A stretch of DNA of 64,000 nt from Phytoactinopolyspora halotolerans (GCF_010550675.1 NZ_JAAGOA010000011.1:62001-126000); one strand, 5' to 3'. Numbered from the stretch's first letter, positions 34,492 to 44,036 are shown. The notes: generated by a model not told the origin, from the letters alone. A program made the numbers and translations.

Positions 34492-35772
34492 TTAGGCGGC
34501 CGCGTCCTCCGGGGTGGCGAGCTGCCGGGGCGCGTGCCGCAGCGGCGACCACCAGGCGACGGCGGTGGCGGCCACGATCGCGCCCTGACACAGCAGCAGA
34601 GCGTACGACACGTCGATGTGGTCGGCCAGCAGGCCGGCCACCATGGCGCCCGCCGGGAACCCCGAGCCGAACGACGTCATGCGACCTACCGTCATGACCC
34701 GGCTCATCAAGGGCTCGGGGGTCACCTGCTGGCGTAGCGTGACCGAGTTCGCCGCGACGATGATGTAGGCCGCGCCCCAGGCCGCCACCGCGAACACACC
34801 GACGATCCAGTTCGTGGCGAGCGCGGTGGCCACGCCGCCGATTCCGGACAACGGCAGACAGACCAGCGCGGTACGGACCCCGCCGAGCCTGTAGATGATC
34901 CTGGGCATGAGGATGCTGCCGGCGACCGCGCCGACGCCCCATGCGGCGAAGACGAAGCCGAATCGCCAGTCGCCCTCCCGTACCCCCAGGCTGCGGTCGG
35001 CCCATACCACCAGGACGCCCACCAGCGAGCCGCCGCTGAATGCCACGAACGTGCCGATCACCGTCATATACCGCAAGACGGGGTGGTCCACGATGAACCG
35101 CACGCCCTGCGCGATGGCGGCGAACCCACCGGTGCCGCGGCGGCCGGACTGTTCGCTGAGGACGCGCGGCCGGCTCAGCGGCCGCACGATGCTGCGGACG
35201 AGCAGTGCCGAGGCGACGAACGTCACGGCGTCGATGACGAGCAGCGATGAAGGGCTGAGGACCACCAGCAACAGTCCGGCGATCGCCGGGACGGTGGCCT
35301 CGACGATCGTCCCCCCGCCGGCCACCAGCGAGTTGGCCGCGGGAAGCCGGCGCCGTGGCACCAGGCTGGGCAGCGCGCCGAGGTTGGCGGCGTCGAAGAA
35401 GACGAAGATCGTCTGGGCGAGTAGTGCCACCACGAGCACGTGGGCGGCGGTGAGCCGGTCCGCCCACGCGGCCAGCGGGATCGTGATCAGCACCAGCGCC
35501 GCCGCGGCGTCCGAGCTGATCATCACCGTCTTGCGCTCGAACCGGTCGGCGAGCAAGCCGGCCCAGAGCCCGGCGAAAAGGTACGGCACCCCTTCGGAGA
35601 CGGCCACCAGTGCGGTCCATGTGGCAGAGCCGGTGAGCGAATAGACCAGGGCGGGCATGACGACATATGTCACTGCCGATCCGCTCAGCGAGACCAATCG
35701 CGCGATGAGATATCTGCGCAGGTCAGCGTCGTCAAGGAGACGCCGCTCCGGCTCGCTGGAAGAAGAATGCAC
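34492..35772 (-). CDS. MFS transporter
   Basis: A 426-residue permease with about 11-12 helices, the loop 2-3 motif AGLLADRFERKTVM, and long cytoplasmic ends. It fits the MFS_3-type (EntS-like) exporters. Start is GTG 35772. Substrate cannot be told; it ends five nt from gcvT on the opposite strand, with no room for a separate terminator. Confidence 0.88.
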   Translation of the reverse strand: MHSSSSEPERRLLDDADLRRYLIARLVSLSGSAVTYVVMPALVYSLTGSATWTALVAVSEGVPYLFAGLWAGLLADRFERKTVMISSDAAAALVLITIPLAAWADRLTAAHVLVVALLAQTIFVFFDAANLGALPSLVPRRRLPAANSLVAGGGTIVEATVPAIAGLLLVVLSPSSLLVIDAVTFVASALLVRSIVRPLSRPRVLSEQSGRRGTGGFAAIAQGVRFIVDHPVLRYMTVIGTFVAFSGGSLVGVLVVWADRSLGVREGDWRFGFVFAAWGVGAVAGSILMPRIIYRLGGVRTALVCLPLSGIGGVATALATNWIVGVFAVAAWGAAYIIVAANSVTLRQQVTPEPLMSRVMTVGRMTSFGSGFPAGAMVAGLLADHIDVSYALLLCQGAIVAATAVAWWSPLRHAPRQLATPEDAAA

Positions 35773-36042
35773 CCGAGACCCCGCTCGCCCGGAGACGTCG
35801 AAACTTTACCAGGGAGAAAACAGGATGATGGGTGATCTGTCAAGGCGACCTTCCGGGCGCAGCTATCCGGCTGTCGGAGGGTCCTGCCGGCCGGTCCTGT
35901 GTCGGCGAGGCCGGCCGTCGGCGACGTCCCCTGTCCGCCGCCGGCGAACCGGCCCCGTCACCAGATCACGACGGGTGGGCGCGGCGGTCATGACGCGTGA
36001 TCTGCGACACTTATGCACGCAAGGCGCGAGAGGAGCGAACGG

Positions 36043-36264
36043 ATGGCATGGAGCTGGCGATTCATCGATGATCACGGTGCCGTGATCAAGGACGAGGACG
36101 GCTCGGAGGCGGGCAGCGGCGTCGAGTTCCCGACTCAGTCCGACGCGGAGAGCTGGATCGGTGAGCATTGGCGGCAGCTGTCGGAATCGGGTGTCCACTC
36201 CGTCACGCTCTACGAGGACGGCCGTGAGGTGTACGGCCCGATGAGCCTGGAACCGCCCGAGTAG
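36043..36264 (+). CDS. Small conserved acidic protein of unknown function
   Basis: A 73-residue protein beginning WSWRFIDDHGAVI and continuing PTQSDAESWIGEHWRQL and VTLYEDGREVYGPMSLEPPE, a compact alpha/beta pattern without membrane segments. AGGAG lies 7 nt before the ATG. I recognise it only as a widespread short actinobacterial gene. The 270 nt upstream of it hold nothing I can assign. Confidence 0.75.
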   Translation: MAWSWRFIDDHGAVIKDEDGSEAGSGVEFPTQSDAESWIGEHWRQLSESGVHSVTLYEDGREVYGPMSLEPPE

Positions 36265-36326
36265 GCGGCGAGTTGAAGAGAACGACATTCGGGTCGCGAT
36301 CACGACCTGAACGCATGCTTCTGATC

Positions 36327-36373
36327 CCGCTGTGTGCGGCCGGAGCCGTTTCCGCTCCGGCCGCACACAGCGG
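36327..36373. terminator. Perfect 19-bp convergent terminator
   Basis: Arms 36327-36345 and 36355-36373 are exact complements (GGCCGGAG / CTCCGGCC core) with a 9-nt loop, between the small gene and the aldo/keto reductase gene. Confidence 0.85.
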
Positions 36374-36396
36374 CGTGAATGGTGTGCTGCCGTCGT

Positions 36397-37404
36397 TCAG
36401 TCGAAGACGGGGGAGCGGGTGGCGGTGATGGCCGGATCCCGTTCCACCTTGTCGCCGAGCGTCTCGTCGATCGCCTTCATCAACTCCGGCTCGAGCGTGA
36501 CCCCGGCCGCCTGCACGTTCTCCGCGACCTGCTCGGGCCGGGATGCGCCGATGATCGCCGCGGCGACGTTGCTGTTCTGCAGCACCCACGCCACGGCGAG
36601 CTGTGCCATGGTCAGCCCGGCCTGATCGGCTAAGGCCCTGAGCTGCTGGATCCGTCCCAGCAGGTCGTCGTCTTCCAGCCAGCGGCGGATGGCGCCGGCA
36701 CCACCGGCCTCGTCTGTGGCCCGGGAACCGGCCGGCGGAGCCTGTCCGGGACGGTATTTCCCGGTCAGGACGCCCTGCGCGATCGGGGACCAGACGATCT
36801 GCGACACACCGAGCTCCTCGCAGGTGGGCACCACCTGAGATTCGATGACGCGCCAGAGCATCGAGTACTCCGGCTGGCTGGAGATCAGCGAGATGCGCAG
36901 ATCGCGCGCGAGCTCGTGCGCCTGCCTGATCTGCTCCGCCGTCCATTCCGAGACGCCGATGTAGAGGGCCTTGCCGGAACGGACGACGTCCGCGAACGCC
37001 TCCATCGTCTCCTCCAGCGGCGTTCCGTGATCGAAACGGTGCGCCTGGTAGAGATCGACGTAATCGGTCCCGAGCCGCCGCAGCGACGCGTCGATCGATT
37101 CGAGGATGTGCTTGCGGCCCAGGCCGCGGTCGTTCGGGCCGGTACCGCTCGCCGGCCAGAACACCTTGGTGAAGATCTCGAGGGATTCCCGGCGCTGGCC
37201 TGCGAGCGCCCGGCCCAGAACCTCTTCGGCTCGGCCGGCCGCGTAGACGTCAGCCGTGTCGAACGTCGTGATGCCGGCGTCCAGCGCGCCGCGGACGCAG
37301 GCCTGAGCCGCGTCCTCCTCCACCTGCGAGCCGTGCGTGATCCAGTTGCCGTACGTGATCTCACTGATCTTCAGGCCGGATCGGCCAAGTCTGCGAAACT
37401 CCAT
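36397..37404 (-). CDS. Aldo/keto reductase
   Basis: A 335-residue NADPH-dependent oxidoreductase of the K+-channel beta-subunit-like AKR group. It begins MEFRRLGRSGLKISEITYG and has FDTADVYAAGRAEEVLGRAL (Asp/Tyr of the tetrad), IFTKVFWP (Lys), YQAHRFDH (His), and the cofactor-binding IIGASRPEQVAENV. Start ATG 37404 matches family N-termini. Substrate unknown. It is downstream of the acetyltransferase and DUF3043 genes on the same strand. Confidence 0.92.
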   Translation of the reverse strand: MEFRRLGRSGLKISEITYGNWITHGSQVEEDAAQACVRGALDAGITTFDTADVYAAGRAEEVLGRALAGQRRESLEIFTKVFWPASGTGPNDRGLGRKHILESIDASLRRLGTDYVDLYQAHRFDHGTPLEETMEAFADVVRSGKALYIGVSEWTAEQIRQAHELARDLRISLISSQPEYSMLWRVIESQVVPTCEELGVSQIVWSPIAQGVLTGKYRPGQAPPAGSRATDEAGGAGAIRRWLEDDDLLGRIQQLRALADQAGLTMAQLAVAWVLQNSNVAAAIIGASRPEQVAENVQAAGVTLEPELMKAIDETLGDKVERDPAITATRSPVFD

Positions 37405-37414
37405 GAGCTTGACG

Positions 37415-38014
37415 CTACAACAGCTCTCGTTCGTCGCTTTCGCTGTCGGCACCGTCGCCGCCCGCATGATCGCCGTCGGCCGGGTCGGGATCGGGCTGAT
37501 GGCCGTCGACGCTTTCATCCACGGCCAGCGTCTTGGTGAAATACCGGCTGTACGGATTGTGCGCGTGATGACCGAACGGCGCCGTGGGCGAGTAGCCGCT
37601 CGACGTGTAGAGCGCGATCGCCTCGGGCTGCTTCAGACCCGTTTCCAGCACGATCCGCTCGTATCCGACTGCGGCCGCGCGATTCTCCAGCTCGATCAGC
37701 ATCCGGCGGGCGTGCCCTCCGCCGCGGTGGTCGTGCGGAACGTACATCCGCTTGATCTCCGCGACGCGTTCGCCGTGCCGTCGGAAGCCGCCCGTCGCCA
37801 CCGGCTCGTTTCCCAGGAACCCCACCAGGAACTGGCCTTCCGGCGGTGCGAACTCGTCGGGCTCCACGGGAGCGTCGTCGGGATCCCCGTAACGCTCGAT
37901 GTACTCCTGCTGCAGTTCGTCTTCGAGTGCGCGGACGACCGGGTCGGAGTAGCGCAGCGAACGGAACAGGATCTCGGTCGCGTCCTTCTTCCCGCCAGTG
38001 AACGTGTCCGTCAC
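37415..38014 (-). CDS. GNAT-family N-acetyltransferase
   Basis: A 199-residue acyl-CoA-dependent acetyltransferase: VGFLGNEPVATGGFRRHG (motif D), AEIKRMYVPHDHRGGGHARRML (motif A with RxxGxG/A), IVLETGLKQPEAIALYTSSGY (motif B). The last 30 residues are acidic and disordered (DPDPADGDHAGGDGADSESD). Its GTG start overlaps the upstream DUF3043 stop by 4 nt (GTGA), so the two are translationally coupled. Confidence 0.88.
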   Translation of the reverse strand: MTDTFTGGKKDATEILFRSLRYSDPVVRALEDELQQEYIERYGDPDDAPVEPDEFAPPEGQFLVGFLGNEPVATGGFRRHGERVAEIKRMYVPHDHRGGGHARRMLIELENRAAAVGYERIVLETGLKQPEAIALYTSSGYSPTAPFGHHAHNPYSRYFTKTLAVDESVDGHQPDPDPADGDHAGGDGADSESDERELL

Positions 38015-38634
38015 ACCAGTTCTCCAGGCTTCACAGCGGGCTTGGGCAGCCGCAACCGGCGCAGTTGCATGGCGCGCATGATGGCGTAGAAGGCATGGCC
38101 CCGCCCTTGGTCGTCTTCGAACCTCTGCCGCACCGCGCGTTTGACGCGGATGCCGAGGATGGTCATGTCGATGATCAACAAGAGCATGACGACCAGCCAG
38201 ACGGCCATCATGATCAGTTGGATCTGGGCGACCGGAATGAAGTTACCGAACAGCACGATCACGATGATCGGCAGGAAGTACTCGCCGACGGTGCGCCGCG
38301 AATCCACGAAGTCGCGGATGAACTTGCGCACCGGGCCCTGGTCTCGTTTGAGGAAGTAGCGCTCGTCGCCGGAAGCCATGGCTTCGCGCGCCTTCGCCCG
38401 CTGCGCCTTCACGCGTTCGCGATCCTTGCGCATGGCCTCGCGCTTGTTCAGCGGCGGTTTCCGGCGCTCCTTGCGAGCCTGCTCGGCCTCGCTGCGCTTG
38501 GGCGTCGGTCTGCCCTTGGGACCAGGGGCGGAACCGTCCCGCCCGGTGCCGGACGAGGACGACTCGGCTCCCGGATCGGCGTGCGCCACGGTCTGGGCAT
38601 TGCTGGATTCAGTGTCGGATCGGCGACGGAACAC
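38011..38634 (-). CDS. DUF3043 membrane protein
   Basis: A 207-residue protein with a long highly charged N-terminus (residues 1-90, rich in Lys/Arg/Glu, RKERRKPPLNKREAMRKDRERVK), two adjacent membrane helices (~118-160) and a cytoplasmic tail (RQRFEDDQGRGHAFYAIMRAMQLRRLRLPKP). This order identifies the actinobacterial DUF3043 family. Function unknown. It is divergent from pspA, 173 nt away. Confidence 0.88.
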   Translation of the reverse strand: MFRRRSDTESSNAQTVAHADPGAESSSSGTGRDGSAPGPKGRPTPKRSEAEQARKERRKPPLNKREAMRKDRERVKAQRAKAREAMASGDERYFLKRDQGPVRKFIRDFVDSRRTVGEYFLPIIVIVLFGNFIPVAQIQLIMMAVWLVVMLLLIIDMTILGIRVKRAVRQRFEDDQGRGHAFYAIMRAMQLRRLRLPKPAVKPGELV

Positions 38635-38807
38635 ACCTACAGGGTAAGTTAGACAGAGTCCCTAGACCATCGGCTGGGCTTACCGGTCGCCGGCGGAGGC
38701 GGACAGGTGCGTAGCCTCCTCTGCCATCGCGGGCCCGGAGGTCGTAGGGTAGGACTGCGAACATTCATACAGACTGACCACCGCTCAAGGAAGGGCTACC
38801 TGGCCAC

Positions 38808-39602
38808 ATGGGGATCTTTCAGCGAATGTCCATGATCTTCCGGGCCAAGGCCGACAAGGCGCTTGATCGTGCTGAGGACCCCCGGGAGACCCTTGACTAC
38901 TCCTACAAGAAGCAGCTCGAGATGCTGCAGAAGGTGCGGCGCGGTGTAGCCGATGTGGCTACCAGCCGCAAACGCATCGAAGTGCAGATGACCCAGCTGC
39001 AACAGCAGTCCGGCAAGCTGCAGGAGCAGGCCAAGAAGGCACTGTCTCTCGGGCGTGAGGACCTGGCACGTGAAGCTCTGAGCCGGCGCTCCGGTTTGGA
39101 GGGGCAGATCGGTGACCTGCGCACCCAGCATGAAGCGCTGCAGGGTGAGGAAGAGAAGCTCACCCTCGCCGCGCAGCGGCTGCAGGCGAAGGTGGAGTCC
39201 TTCCGCACGCGGAAGGAGACCATCAAGGCCACCTACACCGCGGCCGAGGCTCAGACCCGCATCGGCGAGGCCTTCAGCGGCATCTCCGAGGAGATGAGCG
39301 ATGTCGGCATGGCGGTGCAGCGGGCCGAGGACAAGACGGCCGAGCTGCAGGCGCGTTCCGGTGCGATCGACGAGCTACTGGCCTCGGGCGCGCTCGACGA
39401 CGTCACCGGCACGTCCTCGGACAACATCAGCGCCGAGCTGGACCGGCTCTCGTCGACGAACGACGTCGAACTCGAGCTGGCCAAGATGAAGGGCGAGCTG
39501 ACCGGCGGCTCCAGCGAGGCGCCGAAGGCGATCGAAGGAGAGTCGAATTCGGCCGAGTCCGTCCTTGAGGCGGAGATCAAGCGCGAGGAGGAGCAGCGGT
39601 GA
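38808..39602 (+). CDS. pspA: Phage-shock protein A (PspA/IM30 family)
   Basis: Peripheral membrane coiled-coil protein that shields stressed membranes. The 264 residues are almost wholly helical: amphipathic N-helix (MGIFQRMSMIFRAKADKAL), then long coiled coils (residues ~25-190), and a C-terminal extension of actinobacterial type ending in EAEIKREEEQR. First gene of pspA-pspAA-htpX-pspAB; its stop overlaps the next start (GTGA). A TAGGGT hexamer about 60 nt upstream may be its -10. Confidence 0.94.
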   Translation: MGIFQRMSMIFRAKADKALDRAEDPRETLDYSYKKQLEMLQKVRRGVADVATSRKRIEVQMTQLQQQSGKLQEQAKKALSLGREDLAREALSRRSGLEGQIGDLRTQHEALQGEEEKLTLAAQRLQAKVESFRTRKETIKATYTAAEAQTRIGEAFSGISEEMSDVGMAVQRAEDKTAELQARSGAIDELLASGALDDVTGTSSDNISAELDRLSSTNDVELELAKMKGELTGGSSEAPKAIEGESNSAESVLEAEIKREEEQR

Positions 39603-39898
39603 TCGTCCGCATCATGGGTGAGGGACAGCTGAGGATCGCGGACGAGTTCTTCACCGAGCTGAACCGGCTCGACGACGAGCTCAGCGAGGCGATCGATTCG
39701 GGCGACGACGAGAAGTTCCGCGCCGCGCTGGTGACGTTGCTGGACGAGGTCCGGAAGGTGGGCACACCGGTGCCGGACGACGAGCTGGTCGACAGCGACC
39801 TCGTTCTTCCGTACGCGGAGGCGCACATCGACGAGGTCCGTGAGCTGCTCACCGAGGAAGGTCTGATTCCGGCAGACCCGCCGACGTCGGCGCGCTGA
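39599..39898 (+). CDS. PspA-associated protein PspAA
   Basis: A 99-residue soluble protein (MIVRIMGEGQLRIADEF, LNRLDDELSEAIDSGDDEKFRAAL, LPYAEAHIDEVRELLTEEGL) matching the PspAA family found next to actinobacterial pspA. GTG start overlaps the pspA stop by 4 nt, so output is coupled and probably stoichiometric. Biochemical role unknown; the context implies a PspA partner. Confidence 0.88.
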   Translation: MIVRIMGEGQLRIADEFFTELNRLDDELSEAIDSGDDEKFRAALVTLLDEVRKVGTPVPDDELVDSDLVLPYAEAHIDEVRELLTEEGLIPADPPTSAR

Positions 39899-40014
39899 AG
39901 CCGCCCCTGCGGAGCGGGTGGAATCGGGAACGTTGTAGCTCGCTACGGCGTTGATCAGAGCGAAGGCTCGTATGCAAGGCTCCGCAGGAGTGCGATAACA
40001 GGAGGAATAGTCGG

Positions 40015-40917
40015 GTGGCTCGTACCAGGTTCGCTCCGGACCGCGGGCTGACCGCTCGCATGCTGGTGACGATGGGCCTGTTGGCCGTGTTGTACGTCGT
40101 GCTGGTCGGCGCGATCTCACTGCTGTCCGGCGCGTGGCTGCTCGGTGTGATCATCGGGCTCGCCGTGTTGTGGGGGCAGTGGTACTTCTCGGACAAGCTG
40201 GCCCTCTCCGCAATGGGCGCGCGTGAGGTCTCGCCGGCCGAGGATCCGCAGCTGCACGCGATCATCGACCGGTTGTGCGCGATGGCCGACATGCCCAAGC
40301 CGAAGGTGGCGGTGGCGCACACAGACCTGCCCAACGCGTTCGCCGCGGGTCGCAGCCCGGACCGGGCGGTGGTCTGCGTCACCGACGGTTTGCGCAGACG
40401 CGTGGATGAGCGGGAGCTCGAGGCGGTCGTGTCGCATGAGCTCTCGCACGTCGCGCACCGGGACGTCCTGGTGATGACCATCGCATCGGTGGTGGGTGTG
40501 CTCGCCGGCTTCATGACCCGCGCTGTGCTGTGGAGCGGCATGATGGGCGGTCGGAACAATAACAACAACGCGGCCATCGTGGCGCTCGGCGTGATGCTGG
40601 TCGCGGCCGTCGTGTACTTCGTCAGCTTCCTGCTCACGCGATTGCTGTCCCGGTACCGGGAGCTGGCCGCGGACCGGGGCGGTGCCATCCTGACCGGTCA
40701 GCCCTCGGCGTTGGCCAGCGCTCTGACGAAGATCTCCGGCGATATGGCGAAGATTCCCAACAAGGATCTGCGGGCGGCGGAGCCGTACAACGCGTTCTTC
40801 TTTTACCCGGCTATGACCGGGAAGCTGGACATCGCGTCGTTGTTCGCCAGCCACCCGCCGCTGGAGAAGCGGCTCGCGCAGCTCGACAAGATCTCCGTTG
40901 AACTGGGCCGGGAGTGA
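40015..40917 (+). CDS. htpX: Membrane zinc metalloprotease HtpX
   Basis: A 300-residue M48 protease for quality control of membrane proteins. Two N-terminal helices (~18-55), the zinc motif HELSH at 141-145 (catalytic Glu142), helices near 155-170 and 183-205 with an Asn-rich loop (GGRNNNNNAA) between them, the third zinc ligand region (YRELAADRGGAILTG), and SHPPLEKRLAQLDKI at the C-terminus. GGAGGAA lies upstream of GTG 40015. It is embedded in the psp operon. Confidence 0.95.
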   Translation: MARTRFAPDRGLTARMLVTMGLLAVLYVVLVGAISLLSGAWLLGVIIGLAVLWGQWYFSDKLALSAMGAREVSPAEDPQLHAIIDRLCAMADMPKPKVAVAHTDLPNAFAAGRSPDRAVVCVTDGLRRRVDERELEAVVSHELSHVAHRDVLVMTIASVVGVLAGFMTRAVLWSGMMGGRNNNNNAAIVALGVMLVAAVVYFVSFLLTRLLSRYRELAADRGGAILTGQPSALASALTKISGDMAKIPNKDLRAAEPYNAFFFYPAMTGKLDIASLFASHPPLEKRLAQLDKISVELGRE

Positions 40918-40978
40918 GCGGTCGGGCGACACACCGGCGAAACGGTCGGCCACACGGATGAGGAGTCAGTAGGGGCAC

Positions 40979-41545
40979 ATGGGATTCTTGGACTCGATTC
41001 TCGGCCGGTCCAAGCGCGTGGAGCCGAACCTCGATGCGCTGTTCGCTCTGCCGACGGCCGCGTTGACGCTGGAGGCGTCGGCGCAGATGCACCCGACGGG
41101 CGTGGGCGCCGTCTGTTTCCGCCAGGCCGAGGGTGGGCCGTTCGCGCGGCTGAAGCAGGAGATCACCCAGCTTCTGGGCGGCTCGGAACCGGAAGAGTTC
41201 CAGGACGACTACGGCTACACCTGGTTGATCGTGCGGCGCGCCCCGGACGACATGACCTCGCTCTGCACCGACCTGCACTCGGTGAACTCTTCCTTAGAAG
41301 CGGCCGGTTTCGGACCGTCGCTGTTGTGCACGACCATCGGGCTGCGCTCCGACGACGGCCGCGGACTGGCGCTGGTGTACCTGTACAAGCGCGGCACCTT
41401 CTATCCGTTCGCGCCGGCCGACAGTAAGGCGCAGCGCCGGGATAACGCGCTTGAACTGCAGGTGCGGGCTCTGGTCAGCGGTGACCTGGCAATCGAGGAA
41501 GACGTCAGCCGCTGGTTCCCCGTCTGGGGCGCACCCGGCGTCTGA
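40979..41545 (+). CDS. PspA-associated protein PspAB
   Basis: A 188-residue soluble protein starting MGFLDSILGRSKRVEPNLDALFALPTA..., followed by GVGAVCFRQAEGG, YGYTWLIVRRAPDD, GFGPSLLCTTIGLRSD and YKRGTFYPFAP. It matches the PspAB family by length and by position after htpX. Function unknown, presumed PspA or HtpX partner. Last gene of the operon. Confidence 0.88.
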   Translation: MGFLDSILGRSKRVEPNLDALFALPTAALTLEASAQMHPTGVGAVCFRQAEGGPFARLKQEITQLLGGSEPEEFQDDYGYTWLIVRRAPDDMTSLCTDLHSVNSSLEAAGFGPSLLCTTIGLRSDDGRGLALVYLYKRGTFYPFAPADSKAQRRDNALELQVRALVSGDLAIEEDVSRWFPVWGAPGV

Positions 41546-41680
41546 GCACCGCACCGGCCGAGCTTTCGTCCGTCGTCGTTCGGCGGCTCCGTCGTGCGGC
41601 TTCGGTCTCCCGCGCCGGACGCATCGACGACGTGACGCCGTCCGCGCGGCCACGCCCCACGTCGGCTGCCTTTCGATGCC

Positions 41681-41721
41681 GTCCGCGCCGCGCTGCCGTG
41701 AGGGCGACGTGCGGCGCGGAC
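41681..41721. terminator. Convergent hairpin between pspAB and nadA
   Basis: GTCCGCGCCGC (41681-41691) and GCGGCGCGGAC (41711-41721) are perfect inverted arms around a 19-nt loop, just beyond the nadA stop. Confidence 0.6.
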
Positions 41722-41730
41722 GACTGGCGT

Positions 41731-42921
41731 CTAACTCTTCGACCCGGCGGAGATGGCGGGCAGCGCGAGCATCCGGTCAAGCGCCACGCGCGCCCAGTGC
41801 GCCGTGTCGTCGTCGACCTCGATCCGGTTGACCACACGACCCTCAGCCAAGCTTTCCATCGCCCACACCAGGTGCGGGAGATCGATGCGGTTCATGGTCG
41901 AGCAGAAGCAGACGTTGCGGTCCAGGAAGACCACGTTCTTGTCCGGGTGCCGCTCGGCCAGCCTCTTCACCAGGTTCAGCTCGGTGCCGACCGCCCAGGC
42001 GGTGCCGGACGGTGCGTCGGCGATGGTCTTGATGATGTACTCGGTGGAACCGATGTAGTCGGCCCGGGTCACCACCTCGTGCTTGCATTCCGGGTGGACC
42101 AGTACGTTGACGCCGGGCACCCGGTCGCGCACGTCGGCGACCGAGTCGGCCGTGAACCGGCCGTGCACCGAGCAGTGACCGCGCCAGAGCAGCATCCGAG
42201 CCGCGCGCAGCTGCTCGTCGGTGACGCCGAAGTCCGGCTTGTGCGGGTCGATGAGCACGCAGTCGTCCAGCGACATCCCCATCTGCAGTACCGCGGTGTT
42301 CCGGCCGAGGTGCTGATCGGGCAGGAAGAGCACCTTCTCGCCCTGCTCGAAGGCCCATTCCAGGGCACGCTGCGCATTGCTGGAGGTGCACACCGCGCCG
42401 CCGTTGCGACCGACGAACGATTTGATGTCGGCCGAAGAGTTCATGTACGTGATCGGCACCGTGGTGGACGTCACACCGGCTTCGGCCAGCCGCGCCCACG
42501 CGTCTTCCACCTGGACGAGCTTGGCCATGTCGGCCATGGAGCAGCCGGCGGCGAGGTCCGGTAACACCACCTGCTGATGATCGCCGGTGAGGATGTCGGC
42601 GGACTCGGCCATGAAGTGCACGCCGCAGAAGATGATGTACTCGGCGTCCGGCCGGGCCGCGGCGTCTCGGGCAAGCTTGAACGAGTCACCCGTGACGTCG
42701 GCGAACTGGATCACCTCGTCACGCTGGTAGTGGTGGCCGAGGAGGAATGCCCGGTCGCCGAGCGCGTCTCGGGCGCGCCGGGCACGGTCGACGAGGTCTG
42801 GGTCGCTGGCTGCGGGGAGATCGCCGGGACACTCGACGCCACGTTCGGAGGCGGGGTCGGCACCCTTTCCCAGGAGCAACAACGGCAGAGGGTTCTGAGG
42901 CGATGTCTGCGTGACGGTCAC
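41731..42921 (-). CDS. nadA: Quinolinate synthase
   Basis: Condenses iminoaspartate with DHAP to quinolinate in de novo NAD synthesis; 4Fe-4S enzyme. The 396 residues show LLGHHYQRDEVIQFAD, a first cluster Cys in FCGVHFMAE, IKSFVGRNGG, FLPDQHLGRN, a second in VHPECKHEV, TELNLVKRLAE and a third in RNVCFCSTMNRID. GTG 42921 is taken as start; the frame is open to 43011, but the extra N-terminus is charged and unlike the family. nadB and nadC are not adjacent. Confidence 0.95.
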   Translation of the reverse strand: MTVTQTSPQNPLPLLLLGKGADPASERGVECPGDLPAASDPDLVDRARRARDALGDRAFLLGHHYQRDEVIQFADVTGDSFKLARDAAARPDAEYIIFCGVHFMAESADILTGDHQQVVLPDLAAGCSMADMAKLVQVEDAWARLAEAGVTSTTVPITYMNSSADIKSFVGRNGGAVCTSSNAQRALEWAFEQGEKVLFLPDQHLGRNTAVLQMGMSLDDCVLIDPHKPDFGVTDEQLRAARMLLWRGHCSVHGRFTADSVADVRDRVPGVNVLVHPECKHEVVTRADYIGSTEYIIKTIADAPSGTAWAVGTELNLVKRLAERHPDKNVVFLDRNVCFCSTMNRIDLPHLVWAMESLAEGRVVNRIEVDDDTAHWARVALDRMLALPAISAGSKS

Positions 42922-43117
42922 AGCTCTTTCGTCCTTCTTCCGGCGGTCGTGGACCTCGACGTCGTCATCTCGTGCCCGCGTCCCGCGTTCCTTCGACGTT
43001 GGCGTCAACACACGTAGGACGGCTGGTATGCCCGTCCCGGGTCGAGACTCGCTCTGGCCCTCGGTGCTGCCGCGTGGCGTGCTGGTTACCGTGCCACACC
43101 TCTATCGTTGCACGTTG

Positions 43118-44002
43118 TTAACCGAACGGCACGGACGGCACATATGGAACCGGCGGCCGCATGTGTCGTAATGCGAGACAGCCGTCCATCTCGACTCGCA
43201 GACCTGCGGCAAGGCCGACGTCGAGCGCCCACTCCTGGTCAGATGTGAGATAGCGCACGGTGACCTCTTCTCCGGGTGGTGTCTGGGCGAGCGCCGCCCA
43301 CAGCAGCCGCTGCGCGATCGAGCGGTTGGTCGCGGCCAGCAGCGCGATCGCGGAACCGTCGAGATAGGCGTAGCCCGAGCCGGTGAACAGGTCGCACACC
43401 AGCAGCTGCCCGTATCGTGTCATGAAGGCGTGGTCCGGGCGATGAGTGGCGCCGCGCACCTGCCGGTCCACGGAGTCGACAAGGTCGAGATCTCTGTCCG
43501 TGGCCGCCCGGACGCCGTCGATCTCCGGGATGACATGGTGATCGACAGTGCCGACGAGCTTGAACGCCGGATACAAGGAGAAGCCGGCGCCGCGGTAACG
43601 GCGCAGCGCCGCCGGGTTGGGCAGCGCGCACAGCATGCCGCGCAGGCAGCCGTGGCCGTAGTCGATCGCCGCCTCCAGCAGAGCCGTGCCGGCGCCTTCG
43701 CGCTGGCGGTCCGGATCGACCGCATAGGTGGACAGCACCCAGAGCAGATCGCGGCGCAGCGCCGCGGCGACACCGAACACGCCGTCGTCGTCGGCCGCCA
43801 CCCAGCACCCCGCCGGATCCACCGCGAGCATATGCCGGAGCCGGTCCATCCAACGTTCCCGAGCCAGCGGCGCGCGTCCGGCAGGCGACGAGTTGGGCGC
43901 ACCGGACGAGCCGGACGCGGACGGCGTGGGGAGCGCGAAGGCGCGCGCGGTGATGCGTTCCGCGGCGGCGACGTCGTCGGCTCGCATCGGCCGAATCCGC
44001 AT
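43118..44002 (-). CDS. Tandem-GNAT acetyltransferase
   Basis: A 294-residue protein with an N-terminal GNAT domain (MRIRPMRADDVAAAERITARAF, TYAVDPDRQREGAGTALLEAAI, RYRGAGFSLYPAF) and a degenerate second GNAT-like half (DGVRAATDRDLDLVDSV, SGYAYLDGSAIALLAATN). A Ser/Ala/Pro-rich insertion (residues 26-46) is unusual. Substrate unknown. Divergent from the glycerate kinase gene, with a palindromic repeat between. Confidence 0.85.
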   Translation of the reverse strand: MRIRPMRADDVAAAERITARAFALPTPSASGSSGAPNSSPAGRAPLARERWMDRLRHMLAVDPAGCWVAADDDGVFGVAAALRRDLLWVLSTYAVDPDRQREGAGTALLEAAIDYGHGCLRGMLCALPNPAALRRYRGAGFSLYPAFKLVGTVDHHVIPEIDGVRAATDRDLDLVDSVDRQVRGATHRPDHAFMTRYGQLLVCDLFTGSGYAYLDGSAIALLAATNRSIAQRLLWAALAQTPPGEEVTVRYLTSDQEWALDVGLAAGLRVEMDGCLALRHMRPPVPYVPSVPFG

Positions 44003-44036
44003 TCGAACCTCCTCCCCGCCTGGCCAACTATAGCTT

